DNA from: Flavobacterium odoriferum
GTDB taxonomy: Bacteria; Bacteroidota; Bacteroidia; Flavobacteriales; Flavobacteriaceae
Assembly (NCBI RefSeq): GCF_025499515.1
Contig: NZ_JAMKFA010000008.1
Span: forward strand, 1 to 64,000
Direction of reading: 5' to 3'
Length of the DNA: 64,000 nucleotides
Shown piece after piece: positions 47,428-56,455 of the stretch. How positions within the stretch are numbered: position 1 is the stretch's first letter; every line of letters begins with the position of its first letter. Under the pieces are notes generated by a model that was not told where the DNA came from, did not search any database, and saw only the letters and a list, made by a program, of their open reading frames with translations. The translations under genes were made by a program, and so were the position numbers.

Positions 47428-48456
47428 TTATTTAATCAGTATTCCTTTGTATTTGTTGATGTTCTTTAAAGCCATTCCGGTTCCGCGTACAACGGCTCTT
47501 AATGGGTCTTCTGCAATGTAAACAGGTAAGTCTGTTTTTAATGATATTCGTTTGTCTAATCCTCTTAGCATCGAACCTCCACCGGCAAGATAAATACCTG
47601 TGTTGTAAATATCGGCAGCTAATTCGGGCGGCGTTTGCGATAATGTTTCCATTACAGCATCTTCAATACGTTGAATGGATTTATCTAAAGCTTTTGCAAT
47701 TTCTCTATAAGAAACGTCTACTTGTTTTGGTTTACCTGTAAGTAAATCTCTACCTTGAACTGACATATCTTCTGGTGCATTATCTAAATCTTCAGTTGCT
47801 GCTCCAATTTGAATTTTAATTTTTTCTGCGGTAGTTTCTCCAACAAATAAATTGTGTTGGGTTCTCATATAATAAATAATATCATTTGTGAAAACGTCTC
47901 CAGCAATTTTAACCGATTTGTCGCAAACAATTCCACCAAGCGCAATAACTGCAATTTCTGTAGTTCCACCACCTATGTCAACAATCATGTTTCCTTTTGG
48001 TTGCATAATATCTAAACCGATACCAATTGCAGCCGCCATAGGTTCATGAATCAAATAAACTTCTTTTCCGTTTACGCGTTCAGCAGATTCTTTTACTGCA
48101 CGCATTTCTACTTCGGTAATTCCCGAAGGAATACAAATTACCATACGAAGTGCTGGTGTAAATAATTTCTTCTTTAATGCAGGAATACTTTTGATAAACA
48201 TTTTTATCATCTGTTCCGAAGCATCGAAATCAGCAATAACTCCGTCTTTTAATGGGCGAATGGTTTTTATGTTTTCATGTGTTTTACCTTGCATCATATT
48301 AGCTTCCTTACCTACGGCAATAATTTTGCCAGAAATGCGGTCTCGTGCCACAATAGAAGGACTATCAATTACAACTTTGTCGTTGTGAATAATTAAGGTG
48401 TTTGCGGTACCAAGGTCAATTGCGATATCCTCGGTCATGAAATCAAAAAATCCCAT
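47428..48456 (-). CDS. mreB: Actin-like rod-shape protein MreB
   Basis: A cytoskeletal ATPase that positions the elongation machinery. Actin-fold motifs: DIAIDLGTANTLI (phosphate 1), VDIGGGTTEIAVIALGG (phosphate 2), GNMIV and IYLAGGGSMLRGLD (adenosine). I place the start at 48456 (MGFFDFMTED, the family's normal N-terminus, 342 aa). A longer in-frame start at 48504 would fall inside the likely -7 promoter box (48504-48511). First gene of the rod operon. Confidence 0.96.
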   Translation of the reverse strand: MGFFDFMTEDIAIDLGTANTLIIHNDKVVIDSPSIVARDRISGKIIAVGKEANMMQGKTHENIKTIRPLKDGVIADFDASEQMIKMFIKSIPALKKKLFTPALRMVICIPSGITEVEMRAVKESAERVNGKEVYLIHEPMAAAIGIGLDIMQPKGNMIVDIGGGTTEIAVIALGGIVCDKSVKIAGDVFTNDIIYYMRTQHNLFVGETTAEKIKIQIGAATEDLDNAPEDMSVQGRDLLTGKPKQVDVSYREIAKALDKSIQRIEDAVMETLSQTPPELAADIYNTGIYLAGGGSMLRGLDKRISLKTDLPVYIAEDPLRAVVRGTGMALKNINKYKGILIK

Positions 48457-48503
48457 ATGTATATGAAGGGTTTGGTGTTTTGTGTAAAAATGTTTTCGAC
48501 TCA

Positions 48504-48511
48504 CAAAAGTA
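48504..48511 (-). promoter_or_regulatory. -7 box of the mreB operon promoter
   Basis: TACTTTTG on the minus strand matches TAnnTTTG exactly and would place transcription start ~40 nt before the mreB ATG. No TTG is found at the ideal -33 distance; a TTC is present about 22 nt upstream. Confidence 0.45.
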
Positions 48512-48599
48512 TGAAAATATTCTGGAATAATTCGAAAATAAAAAGCGCATTAAAATAATATTTTTTAATGCGCTTTTTAATGTGTTATTTTAACTGAAA

Positions 48600-50132
48600 T
48601 TAGTGTTTAAAATGACGGATTCCTGTGAAAACCATTGCCATAGCATTTTCGTTGCAGTACGAAATACTCAATTCGTCTTTTATAGAACCTCCTGGCTGAA
48701 TCACCGCTGTAATTCCGGCTTTATTAGCAATTTCAACACAGTCTGGAAAAGGGAAGAAAGCATCACTTGCCATAACTGCACCAGTTAAATCAAATTCAAA
48801 TGAAGTTGCTTTTTCAATTGCATGACGTAAAGCATCTACTCTTGAAGTTTGCCCTGTTCCAGAAGCGCATAATTGTTTGTTTTTTGCAAATACAATCGTG
48901 TTTGATTTGGTGTGTTTACAAATTTTTGAAGCAAATAATAAATCTTCAATTTCTTCTGCTGTTGGAACAGCCGTTGTAACTGTTTTTAAATGGTCTTTAG
49001 AATCGGTAACATTGTCTTTATCTTGTACTAAAACACCGTTTAAACAAGTACGAACGGTTGTTTGTGGTAATTCCACTTCGTTTTGGATTAAGATAATTCG
49101 GTTTTTCTTTTCTTCTAAAATGTCAATCGCTTCTTGGTCATACGCTGGAGCAATTACTACTTCGCAGAACAATTGGTTGATTTCATTAGCTGTAGCCACA
49201 TCAATTTTTCCATTCGCAATTAAAACTCCTCCGAAAGCCGAAGTTGGGTCACCTGCTAAAGCATCTAAATACGCTTCTTTCATTGTATTTCTTGTTGCTA
49301 AACCACAAGCATTATTGTGTTTTAAAATAGCGAAAGTTGGATTGTCGTTTTTGAATTCGTTCATTAAATTTACTGCTGCATCAACATCTAATAAATTGTT
49401 GTATGACAATTCTTTTCCGTGAACTTTGGTAAACATTTTGTCGAAATCGCCATAGAAAAATCCTTTTTGATGTGGATTTTCGCCATAACGTAACACATTT
49501 CCGTTTTGCTCGCTGATTTTTAAAACTGGTTCTTCAAAAACTTGATTGAAGTAGTTAAAAATAGCCGAATCATAATGTGAAGAAACATTAAAAGCTCTTG
49601 AAGCTAATAATTTTCTGTTTTCTAAAGTTGTAGCGCCGTTATTTTCGGTATAGAAATTCAAAAATGGGGCATATTGCTCAACTGAAGGAACAATTACCGT
49701 GTCTTTGAAGTTTTTAGCAGCTGCTCTAATTAAGGAAATTCCACCGATATCGATTTTCTCAATAATATCTTGTTCACTAGCTCCAGAAGCAACGGTTTTT
49801 TCAAACGGATACAAATCCACAATTACTAAATCGATTTGCGGAATGTTGAATTCTTTCATTTGTTCCACATCACCTGCATGGTCCTGACGGTTTAAGATAC
49901 CACCGAAGATTTTTGGATGCAAGGTTTTTACTCTTCCTCCTAAAATTTCAGGGAAAGCCGTAATATCTTCTACAGCGACTACTGGAATACCTAAATCTTT
50001 AATAAAAGTTTCAGTTCCGCCGGTAGAATAAATGGTTACATTGTTTTGGTGAAGGGCTTTAACAATAGGTTCTAAACCGTTTTTGTCAAATACAGAAATC
50101 AATGCCGAAGCAATTTTTTTTGTTGTGTTCAT
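48600..50132 (-). CDS. purH: Bifunctional AICAR formyltransferase/IMP cyclohydrolase
   Basis: Catalyses the last two steps of IMP synthesis. The N-terminal MGS-like IMP cyclohydrolase domain (KKIASALISVFDKNGLEPIV … IYSTGGTETFIKDLG … GGRVKTLHPKIFGG) is followed by the AICARFT domain with LRYGENPHQKGFFYGD, ILKHNNACGLA and the C-terminal SDAFFPFPDCVEIA and QPGGSIKD. The start at 50132 (MNTTKKIASALI) gives 510 aa as in relatives; the longer frame to 50219 would run into the promoter. Confidence 0.96.
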   Translation of the reverse strand: MNTTKKIASALISVFDKNGLEPIVKALHQNNVTIYSTGGTETFIKDLGIPVVAVEDITAFPEILGGRVKTLHPKIFGGILNRQDHAGDVEQMKEFNIPQIDLVIVDLYPFEKTVASGASEQDIIEKIDIGGISLIRAAAKNFKDTVIVPSVEQYAPFLNFYTENNGATTLENRKLLASRAFNVSSHYDSAIFNYFNQVFEEPVLKISEQNGNVLRYGENPHQKGFFYGDFDKMFTKVHGKELSYNNLLDVDAAVNLMNEFKNDNPTFAILKHNNACGLATRNTMKEAYLDALAGDPTSAFGGVLIANGKIDVATANEINQLFCEVVIAPAYDQEAIDILEEKKNRIILIQNEVELPQTTVRTCLNGVLVQDKDNVTDSKDHLKTVTTAVPTAEEIEDLLFASKICKHTKSNTIVFAKNKQLCASGTGQTSRVDALRHAIEKATSFEFDLTGAVMASDAFFPFPDCVEIANKAGITAVIQPGGSIKDELSISYCNENAMAMVFTGIRHFKH

Positions 50133-50148
50133 GGTGTTGTGTTGTTGT

Positions 50149-50166
50149 ATCTGAATAGTCTCAGAT
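50149..50166 (-). promoter_or_regulatory. Hairpin in the purH 5' leader
   Basis: ATCTGA (50149-50154 on plus) and TCAGAT (50161-50166) form a perfect 6-bp inverted repeat with a 6-nt loop, placed between the purH promoter and its start codon. It is a candidate operator or RNA structure. Confidence 0.35.
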
Positions 50167-50188
50167 AAATGTTGTTGTTTTCGTGGTG

Positions 50189-50219
50189 CAAAAGTAGTTA
50201 TACTTCTTAAAATAGTCAA
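50189..50219 (-). promoter_or_regulatory. purH promoter
   Basis: On the minus strand TTG (50219-50217), a 20-nt spacer, then TACTTTTG (50196-50189): an exact match to the Bacteroidota -33/-7 pattern. It predicts a ~50-nt 5' leader. Confidence 0.7.
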
Positions 50220-50303
50220 ACTTTATTGTTTTATATTTTTTAAATTAGATAATCGATTTTATAAAAAATATAATCGAACTAATTGCTAAAATAATTATGA
50301 TTG

Positions 50304-50450
50304 TCAATTTTCAAATGATCTAGTATTTGTGTCTAATTTGAGGAAGATGGGATTTTTGTTACGAACAGATAACCACCATTTATGAATTCCATAATACAGA
50401 ATAGTAGCAAGTCCAAATAGAATACTGTAAATTAGGTTTTCATTTAGCAT
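50304..50450 (-). CDS. Possible 48-aa single-helix membrane protein
   Basis: MLNENLIYSILFGLATILYYGIHKWW followed by a polar tail. One transmembrane helix with a positively charged flank (KWWLSVRNK). A longer frame starts at 50501, but the ATG at 50450 gives the more natural N-terminus. It stands alone between purH and a convergent-free permease gene, so it may be a small real protein or chance. Confidence 0.35.
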   Translation of the reverse strand: MLNENLIYSILFGLATILYYGIHKWWLSVRNKNPIFLKLDTNTRSFEN

Positions 50451-50534
50451 AAATATTTTTCTCAAATATAAATAAATTCCCTCCAATTGTAACATTTTCA
50501 CTCATTGCTCTACTTATAGTTATAGCTCATTATT

Positions 50535-51785
50535 ATGCTTTTATATTTACGATTACTTTCAGAAAGTTTCAGTTTTGCCATTAACGCGTTGCGCAACAAT
50601 AAATTGCGTACACTTTTGTCGTTGTTAGGTGTTACCATTGGTATTTTTTCCATTATTGCGGTGTTAGCTGCGGTAGATTCTATGGATAAAAAAATCAAGG
50701 AAGATTTGAGTGATATGGACATGAATACCGTGTATTTAATGCGTTTTTCATTTGGTCCATCTGAAGTGCCTCGTTGGAAACGTGAACAATTTCCTGATGT
50801 TACGTATGAAGAATTTGAACACATTAAGCGAAATGTAAACGGAATTGATAAAATATCATTCAATTTATTTACCCGAAACGAAAACATCAAATACGAGTCT
50901 AAAACGGTAAACTCTATTCGTGTTAAACCTTCAACAGAAGATTTTTTTGATATTGAGCCTTTAAAAATTGATAAAGGAAGATTATTTAATGCTGCTGAGT
51001 CTAATTCGGGAAGTCCTGTTATTGTTATTGGAAGTGAAGTTGCTACAGGTTTATTTGAAGAAAGTGACCCCATTGGTAAGAAAGTACGATTGTATGGACA
51101 AAAGTTTACTGTGATTGGCGTTTTGAAAAAACAAGGGCAAGGAATGTTTGGAGATAGTGGTGATGTAGCGGTATTTTTTCCTGTGAATTTTTTACGAAGA
51201 ATGTATGGCGACAACAACGATATGTTAACACCTGCCATTTTAATAAAACCAGAAAAAGGCATAGATGTAGAAGAATTTAAAGCTGAATTAGGTCAAAAGT
51301 TAAGAGCTTTTAGAGGTGTAAAAACTGGTGAAATTGACAATTTCTTCATGAATGTGCTTTCTGGATTTACCGATTTTATTGATAATATCATTGGTCAAAT
51401 GAACATGATTGGTTGGATTATTAGTGCGTTTTCACTTTTGGTAGGCGGATTTGGTATTGCAAACATCATGTTTGTATCGGTAAAAGAAAGAACGAATTTA
51501 ATTGGAATTCAAAAAGCATTAGGTGCTAAAAATAAATTCATTTTGTTTCAATTCTTATTTGAGGCCGTTATTTTGTCATTAATTGGAGGAATTGTTGGTA
51601 TGTTTTTAGTTTGGATTATAGCTTTAATACTTTCTTCGGCATTGGATTTCGAATTTGTTTTAAGTGCTTCAAATATGTTATTAGGTTCTGGATTAGCTGC
51701 TTTAATTGGATTAATTTCCGGTATTATTCCTGCTATTTCTGCTTCTAAATTAGATCCAGTGGAAGCAATTAGAAGCGGTATGTAG
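50535..51785 (+). CDS. FtsX/MacB-type ABC transporter permease
   Basis: The membrane subunit of a MacB-like exporter: a first TM helix after NALRNNKLRTLLSLLGVTIGIFSII, a ~230-residue MacB periplasmic core domain, then three C-terminal helices (about 280-300, 335-365, 380-400) with the FtsX pattern VKERTNLIGIQKALGAKNKFILFQFLFE and ending SKLDPVEAIRSGM. No ATPase or membrane-fusion gene adjoins, so its partners are encoded elsewhere. A long antisense frame (50510-51262) is a shadow of this gene. Confidence 0.92.
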   Translation: MLLYLRLLSESFSFAINALRNNKLRTLLSLLGVTIGIFSIIAVLAAVDSMDKKIKEDLSDMDMNTVYLMRFSFGPSEVPRWKREQFPDVTYEEFEHIKRNVNGIDKISFNLFTRNENIKYESKTVNSIRVKPSTEDFFDIEPLKIDKGRLFNAAESNSGSPVIVIGSEVATGLFEESDPIGKKVRLYGQKFTVIGVLKKQGQGMFGDSGDVAVFFPVNFLRRMYGDNNDMLTPAILIKPEKGIDVEEFKAELGQKLRAFRGVKTGEIDNFFMNVLSGFTDFIDNIIGQMNMIGWIISAFSLLVGGFGIANIMFVSVKERTNLIGIQKALGAKNKFILFQFLFEAVILSLIGGIVGMFLVWIIALILSSALDFEFVLSASNMLLGSGLAALIGLISGIIPAISASKLDPVEAIRSGM

Positions 51786-51826
51786 ATCTTGTATTTTTTT
51801 CTATCTTTGGGCGTTTAGTAGTCCCA

Positions 51827-52366
51827 ATGAAAAAACAAATCATTAGTATTATTTTGCTGTTTTTACTGATAGCACCAGCAGTTGTAACCTATACTTGGAT
51901 TCAACAGCGAAAGCGTGCAGTTAAAAAAGAAGTAAAATGGAAAATGATTGCCGGTATAGATAAAAAAGAATTGGTTCTTCTAAAATTTTCAAATAAAGAA
52001 ATTAAAACAAAACTACATTGGAAACATTCAAAAGAGTTTGAGTTTAATAATCAGATGTATGACATTGTTGATAAAATTATTACTAAAGACTCTGTTAAAT
52101 ATTGGTGTTGGTGGGATTTTGAAGAAACCAAGTTAAATCAACAATTGACTAAATTATTAGCAAGTGTTTACCAAAATGATATTCCTTCAAAAGAAAAACA
52201 ATCAGAAATAACTGAATTTTATAAGTCTTTGTATTTTGAGCAAGTTGTTGTTTGGGAACCATTTTCATCAGGTTGTGAAAGATTTTTTAGTAAAACTTTT
52301 TATACTAATTTTTACAATTATTTACTTATAAAATTAGACAATCCACCACCAAATAGTTTTTCTTAA
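51827..52366 (+). CDS. Hypothetical 179-aa membrane-anchored protein
   Basis: N-terminal hydrophobic anchor (KKQIISIILLFLLIAPAVVTYTW) followed by a basic soluble domain containing HSKEFEFNNQMYDIVDK, KYWCWWDFEET and a Ser/Cys-rich WEPFSSGCERF. I do not recognise a named family. It precedes a TonB-dependent receptor gene by 72 nt on the same strand, so it may be an accessory of the uptake system; the conserved-looking Cys and His residues could bind metal, which is speculation. TATCTTTG at 51802-51809 fits a -7 box. Confidence 0.65.
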   Translation: MKKQIISIILLFLLIAPAVVTYTWIQQRKRAVKKEVKWKMIAGIDKKELVLLKFSNKEIKTKLHWKHSKEFEFNNQMYDIVDKIITKDSVKYWCWWDFEETKLNQQLTKLLASVYQNDIPSKEKQSEITEFYKSLYFEQVVVWEPFSSGCERFFSKTFYTNFYNYLLIKLDNPPPNSFS

Positions 52367-52438
52367 AGTTACTTTCAATATTTATCAATAGTATTGAAAT
52401 AAATAAATAATTAGAATTAATAAAATATTCTTAAAAAA

Positions 52439-54637
52439 ATGAGAAAAATTATATTTTATGCTGTTGTGTTATTGCCATTTATTGGTTTTACACAAACAGC
52501 AAAAGATACCGTTGCAACAGAATTAGATGAAATTGTTGTTTCGGCTAACCGATGGAAACAAAATTCCAAATCAATTCCTCAGAAAATATCGGTTATTACA
52601 GCAAGCAAAGTTGCTTTACAAAATCCACAAACTGCTGCAGATTTGTTAACGATTTCTGGAAAAGTGTTTATGCAAAAAAGTCAGCAAGGTGGTGGAAGTC
52701 CAATGATTCGAGGGTTTGCAACCAATAGATTATTGTATGCAATAGACGGAATTAGAATGAATACTGCCATTTTTAGAGGAGGAAATATTCAAAATGTAAT
52801 CTCATTAGACCCTTTCGCAACTGAGAGTACAGAAGTATTATTTGGACCAGGTTCTGTAATGTATGGGAGTGACGCAATTGGTGGTGTCATGAGTTTTCAA
52901 ACTTTAACACCTCAATTTTCTTCAGAAGAAAAAGCATTTATTACTGGAAGTGCAGTAACACGATATTCTTCTGCCAATAACGAAAAAACAGGTCATTTTG
53001 ATGTGAATGTTGGTTGGAAAAAATGGGCTTCAGTTACAAGCATCAGTTCAAACGATTTTGGTGATTTACGAATGGGTTCGCACGGACCAAATGAATATTT
53101 GCGCCCGTTTTATGTGCAACGACAAAATGGAGTAGATGAAGTGGTGACGAATGACGATCCTTTAGTACAAAAACCAACGGCATATTCCCAAATCAATTTG
53201 ATGCAAAAAGTAAGATTTGCGCCTAATGAAAAATGGGATTTTCAATATGGATTTCATTTTTCAGAAACTTCAAGTTATTCTCGCTACGATAGACATATTC
53301 GTTATACAAATGCTGGTTTACCTCGATATGGCGAATTTTATTATGGTCCACAAAAATGGATTATGAATAATTTGAATGTTACACATCATTTAAAATCTAA
53401 GTTATTTGATGAAATGTCTTTGCGTTTAGCACATCAGTTCTTTGAAGAAAGTCGTGTGAGTAGAAATATTAATAATCCAAACAGAGAAATTAGAACTGAG
53501 AAAGTAAATGCTTATTCATTAAATACTGACTTTACGAAAGCAACAAGTGAAAAAAACAAAGTTTTCTACGGATTTGAATACGTTTTAAACGATGTAAATT
53601 CAACAGGAATTAATGAAGATATTGTAGCAGGAACAAGTGCAGTTGGCCCAGCAAGATACCCACAAGCAAAATGGCAATCGATTGGTGTTTATTTGAATGA
53701 CCAATATAAAATTTCTGAAAAAACATTGCTTCAAGCAGGATTACGTTATAATCAGTTCATTTTGAAGGCTGATTTTGACACTGCGTTTTACCCATTTCCT
53801 TTTACAGAAGCCGATATTGATAATGGTTCTATAACTGGAAGTGCAGGAATTGTTTATCGCCCAACAGATAAATGGGTAATAAGTTCAAATGTAGCAACCG
53901 CTTTCCGTTCGCCAAATGTGGATGATGTGGGAAAAGTATTTGATTCTGAACCTGGTTCTGTTGTAATTCCAAATCCTAATTTACAAGCTGAATACGCTTA
54001 TAATGTAGATTTGAACGTTGCCAAGTTGTTTGGAAAAAACGTAAAAGTTGATGTTTCTACTTATTATACACTATTGGATAATGCTTTAGTTCGTAGAGAT
54101 TTTACACTAAATGGCGCTTCTGAAATTATATACGATGGTGAGTTGAGCCAAGTACAAGCCATTCAAAATGCAGCAAAAGCAAATGTGTATGGAGTTCAGG
54201 CTGGAGTTGAGGTGAAAATACCTTCTGGATTTCGCTTTTCAACCGATTTGAATTTCCAGAAGGGAGAAGAAGAATTGGATAATGGCGATAAAAGTCCGTC
54301 GCGTCATGTAGCACCATTTTTTGGTGTTTCTAGAGTGGGTTATGCTAATTCTAAATTAGATTTGGAAGTAAATCTTCAATTTAGTGATGAAGTTGCTTAT
54401 GAAGATTTAGCCGAAGAAGAAAAAGGTAAAAAAGAAATCTATGCAATTGATGGCAATGGAAATCCGTATTCACCAAGTTGGTATACATTGAATTTAAAAT
54501 CGATGTATAAGCTGAATGAAAATTTCACGCTTACTGCTGGTTTAGAAAATATCACTGACCAACGTTATCGACCATATAGTTCAGGAATTGTGGCACCTGG
54601 AAAGAATTTTGTTTTAGCTTTGAGAGCAAAGTTTTAA
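52439..54637 (+). CDS. TonB-dependent outer-membrane receptor
   Basis: A 732-aa siderophore/metal-type receptor. Signal peptide (to about residue 22), TonB-box/plug start ELDEIVVSANRW, plug domain motifs (NPQTAADLLTISGKVFMQKSQ, RGFATNRLLYAIDGIRMN, GPGSVMYGSDAIGGVMSF) and a 22-strand barrel ending in the C-terminal aromatic signature KNFVLALRAKF. There is no SusD partner, so it is not a polysaccharide system. It lacks the N-terminal carboxypeptidase-like extension common in SusC proteins. The substrate (iron, copper or cobalamin-like) is not decided by the sequence. Confidence 0.93.
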   Translation: MRKIIFYAVVLLPFIGFTQTAKDTVATELDEIVVSANRWKQNSKSIPQKISVITASKVALQNPQTAADLLTISGKVFMQKSQQGGGSPMIRGFATNRLLYAIDGIRMNTAIFRGGNIQNVISLDPFATESTEVLFGPGSVMYGSDAIGGVMSFQTLTPQFSSEEKAFITGSAVTRYSSANNEKTGHFDVNVGWKKWASVTSISSNDFGDLRMGSHGPNEYLRPFYVQRQNGVDEVVTNDDPLVQKPTAYSQINLMQKVRFAPNEKWDFQYGFHFSETSSYSRYDRHIRYTNAGLPRYGEFYYGPQKWIMNNLNVTHHLKSKLFDEMSLRLAHQFFEESRVSRNINNPNREIRTEKVNAYSLNTDFTKATSEKNKVFYGFEYVLNDVNSTGINEDIVAGTSAVGPARYPQAKWQSIGVYLNDQYKISEKTLLQAGLRYNQFILKADFDTAFYPFPFTEADIDNGSITGSAGIVYRPTDKWVISSNVATAFRSPNVDDVGKVFDSEPGSVVIPNPNLQAEYAYNVDLNVAKLFGKNVKVDVSTYYTLLDNALVRRDFTLNGASEIIYDGELSQVQAIQNAAKANVYGVQAGVEVKIPSGFRFSTDLNFQKGEEELDNGDKSPSRHVAPFFGVSRVGYANSKLDLEVNLQFSDEVAYEDLAEEEKGKKEIYAIDGNGNPYSPSWYTLNLKSMYKLNENFTLTAGLENITDQRYRPYSSGIVAPGKNFVLALRAKF

Positions 54638-54643
54638 TCATAA

Positions 54644-54678
54644 AAAAATCCCGATTGAAATATCGGGATTTTTGTTTT
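54644..54678. terminator. Bidirectional terminator
   Basis: AAAAATCCCGAT (54644-54655) pairs with ATCGGGATTTTT (54662-54673), with A- and T-runs outside. It separates the converging TonB receptor and metK genes. Confidence 0.9.
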
Positions 54679-54694
54679 ATAATTTTATTGAGGA

Positions 54695-55945
54695 TTAAAT
54701 CTTAAAAGCTGCTTTTACTTTATCAACGAAATCTAATTTTTCCCAAGTAAATAACTCAACAGAAACCGTTTTTGTTAAACCACCTGGAGCCGTAAACGTT
54801 TTAGTTACAGTTTCAGGAGTTCTTCCCATGTGTCCGTAAGCAGCCGTTTCGCTGTAGATTGGATTTCTTAATTTTAAACGTTGTTCAATGAAGTATGGAC
54901 GCATGTCAAAAATACTTTCTACTACTTTGCTGATTTCTCCATCTATTAAATTAACTTTTGCAGTTCCGTAAGTATTTACGTTGATCGATGTTGGTTCAGC
55001 AACTCCAATCGCATAAGAAACTTGTACTAAAATTTCATCAGCAACACCTGCTGCTACTAAATTTTTAGCAATATGACGTGTAGCATAAGCCGCAGAACGG
55101 TCTACTTTTGATGGGTCTTTTCCAGAGAATGCACCACCACCGTGAGCTCCTTTACCACCGTAAGTATCTACGATAATTTTTCTTCCTGTTAAACCAGTAT
55201 CTCCGTGAGGCCCTCCAATTACGAATTTCCCTGTTGGATTAATGTGGTATTTAATAGCATCATTAAATAAATGGGCATATTGAGGATTTTTAGCAATCAC
55301 TCTTGGAATTAAAATTTCAATAATATCTTTTTTGATTTTTGCTAACATCGTTGGTTCGTCAGCAAAATCATCGTGTTGAGTTGAAACTACGATAGCATCA
55401 ATACGAACCGGTTTGTTATCATCAGAATATTCTAAAGTAACCTGAGATTTAGCATCCGGACGTAAGTAAGTGATTTCTTTGTTCTCTCTTCTTAAATCCG
55501 CTAATTCTTGAAGAATTTGGTGAGATAATTTCAAAGCTAACGGCATGAACTCGGCTGTTTCATTTGTAGCGTAACCAAACATCATTCCTTGGTCACCTGC
55601 ACCTTGCTCTTCTTTGCTAGCTCTATCAACTCCTTGGTTAATATCAGCAGATTGTTCGTGAATTGCAGATAAAACACCGCAAGAATTTGCTTCGAACATA
55701 TATTCGCTTTTCGTATAACCAATTTTCTTGATTACATCTCTTGCGATAGTTTGTACATCTAAATAAGTATTTGATTTTACTTCTCCAGCTAAAATTACCT
55801 GACCTGTAGTAACTAACGTTTCACAAGCTACTTTTGACTCAGGGTCAAATGCTAAAAAGTTATCAATTAATGCGTCTGAAATTTGATCCGCAACTTTGTC
55901 AGGATGTCCTTCACTCACTGATTCTGACGTAAATAAATAAGCCAT
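54695..55945 (-). CDS. metK: S-adenosylmethionine synthetase
   Basis: Makes SAM from methionine and ATP. Signature motifs are present: [19 protein letters not shown] at the N-terminus (catalytic His), [12 protein letters not shown], and the P-loop-like [18 protein letters not shown] near residue 265-285. Length (416 aa) fits the Bacteroidota form. Transcribed from the promoter at 56077-56105 through a SAM-II riboswitch, so the end product should repress its own synthesis. Confidence 0.97.
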   Translation of the reverse strand: MAYLFTSESVSEGHPDKVADQISDALIDNFLAFDPESKVACETLVTTGQVILAGEVKSNTYLDVQTIARDVIKKIGYTKSEYMFEANSCGVLSAIHEQSADINQGVDRASKEEQGAGDQGMMFGYATNETAEFMPLALKLSHQILQELADLRRENKEITYLRPDAKSQVTLEYSDDNKPVRIDAIVVSTQHDDFADEPTMLAKIKKDIIEILIPRVIAKNPQYAHLFNDAIKYHINPTGKFVIGGPHGDTGLTGRKIIVDTYGGKGAHGGGAFSGKDPSKVDRSAAYATRHIAKNLVAAGVADEILVQVSYAIGVAEPTSINVNTYGTAKVNLIDGEISKVVESIFDMRPYFIEQRLKLRNPIYSETAAYGHMGRTPETVTKTFTAPGGLTKTVSVELFTWEKLDFVDKVKAAFKI

Positions 55946-56013
55946 AATAAATTATTTTTAAATTTTAAGCGAGGAAAAATAATTGCAGGTAGTGCCTAAA
56001 GGAGTAGTAATTA

Positions 56014-56062
56014 CTGCTTTAGCATTTTTTAATGAGGTTGCAATCAGTTCAAATTTTTCCTC
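56014..56062 (-). ncRNA. SAM-II riboswitch (metK leader)
   Basis: Read on the minus strand from 56062: GAGG (P1 5' strand, 56062-56059), a loop containing AATTTGAACTGATTGCAA, CCTC (P1 3' strand, 56037-56034), then ATTAAAAAATGCTAAAGC. The order P1-…UUU.AAC…AUUGCAA-P1'-AUnAA…GCUAAA is that of the SAM-II class (Rfam RF00521), known from Proteobacteria and Bacteroidota. It begins about 8-10 nt after the predicted transcription start. An alternative pairing exists: 56053-56062 is fully complementary (10 bp) to 55971-55980, and 56039-56044 to 55982-55987, which would break P1. Confidence 0.82.
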
Positions 56063-56076
56063 TTAGTTTTCGGATG

Positions 56077-56105
56077 CAAATGTATGAAATGAAATTGAAT
56101 TCCAA
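56077..56105 (-). promoter_or_regulatory. metK promoter
   Basis: On the minus strand TTG (56105-56103), an 18-nt spacer, then TACATTTG (56084-56077), an exact -33/-7 match. Transcription would start just upstream of the SAM-II aptamer. Confidence 0.72.
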
Positions 56106-56277
56106 ATGATTGTTAACTTTTTTTTATTTTTTTCTTCGGAAATTACAAATAGAGGTTTCTTTAGATAAATTTTCGGATTTAAATTTGGTTTTAATGAAAA
56201 ATATTCTAAAAATTGATTTTAAAATAACAAAATTTAGAAAAATAATCTATTAATTTTTTTATTGTAGAAAATAAATC
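56106..56277. other. AT-rich spacer between divergent metK and metY leaders
   Basis: About 170 bp of very AT-rich DNA between the back-to-back metK and metY promoters. No ORF, repeat or recognisable operator was seen. Confidence 0.5.
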
Positions 56278-56285
56278 TAATTTTG
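56278..56285 (+). promoter_or_regulatory. -7 box of the metY leader
   Basis: TAATTTTG matches the -7 consensus, 27 nt before the leader-peptide ATG. No TTG stands at the expected -33 distance, so activation by a factor is possible. Confidence 0.45.
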
Positions 56286-56311
56286 CCCTGTCAAACTAAA
56301 AGAAATAGAAA

Positions 56312-56380
56312 ATGAACTTTACAATGTGCAATATGTGTATGATGATGTGGAACAATCCGCAGAGGAAACCTATTGCATAA
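56312..56380 (+). CDS. Met/Cys-rich leader peptide of the metY attenuator
   Basis: A 22-codon frame whose first 13 residues are MNFTMCNMCMMMW: six Met (including the initiator) and two Cys codons, with three consecutive Met codons at 10-12. It is followed by NNPQRKPIA and stop. It lies between a -7 box and a strong terminator (56406-56433) in front of the sulfhydrylase gene. The RNA can form mutually exclusive pairs: CAGAGG inside codons 17-18 (56360-56365) with CCTCTG (56408-56413), or that CCTCTG with CAGAGG (56421-56426) in the terminator. Ribosome stalling on Met codons would favour the first. Recognised from sequence logic, not from a known family. Confidence 0.7.
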   Translation: MNFTMCNMCMMMWNNPQRKPIA

Positions 56381-56405
56381 TTTTAAAAGTAAATTAATTC
56401 AATAT

Positions 56406-56433
56406 AACCTCTGTCGAAAGCAGAGGTTTTTTT
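56406..56433 (+). terminator. Attenuator terminator before metY
   Basis: AACCTCTG (56406-56413) pairs with CAGAGGTT (56421-56428) over a 7-nt loop, followed by seven T. It sits in the 5' leader, between two leader peptides and ~140 nt before the metY start, so it must be read through for expression. Confidence 0.82.
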
Positions 56434-56455
56434 ATTTCAAAAAATCAACAAAATA

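Noticed and set aside
48457..48504. Longer MreB start at 48504
   Set aside because: It would overlap the likely -7 promoter box and adds residues absent from MreB proteins.
50510..51262. A 250-aa antisense frame
   Set aside because: It is antisense to the well-supported FtsX/MacB-type permease and shows the Ser/Thr/Pro bias of a shadow frame.
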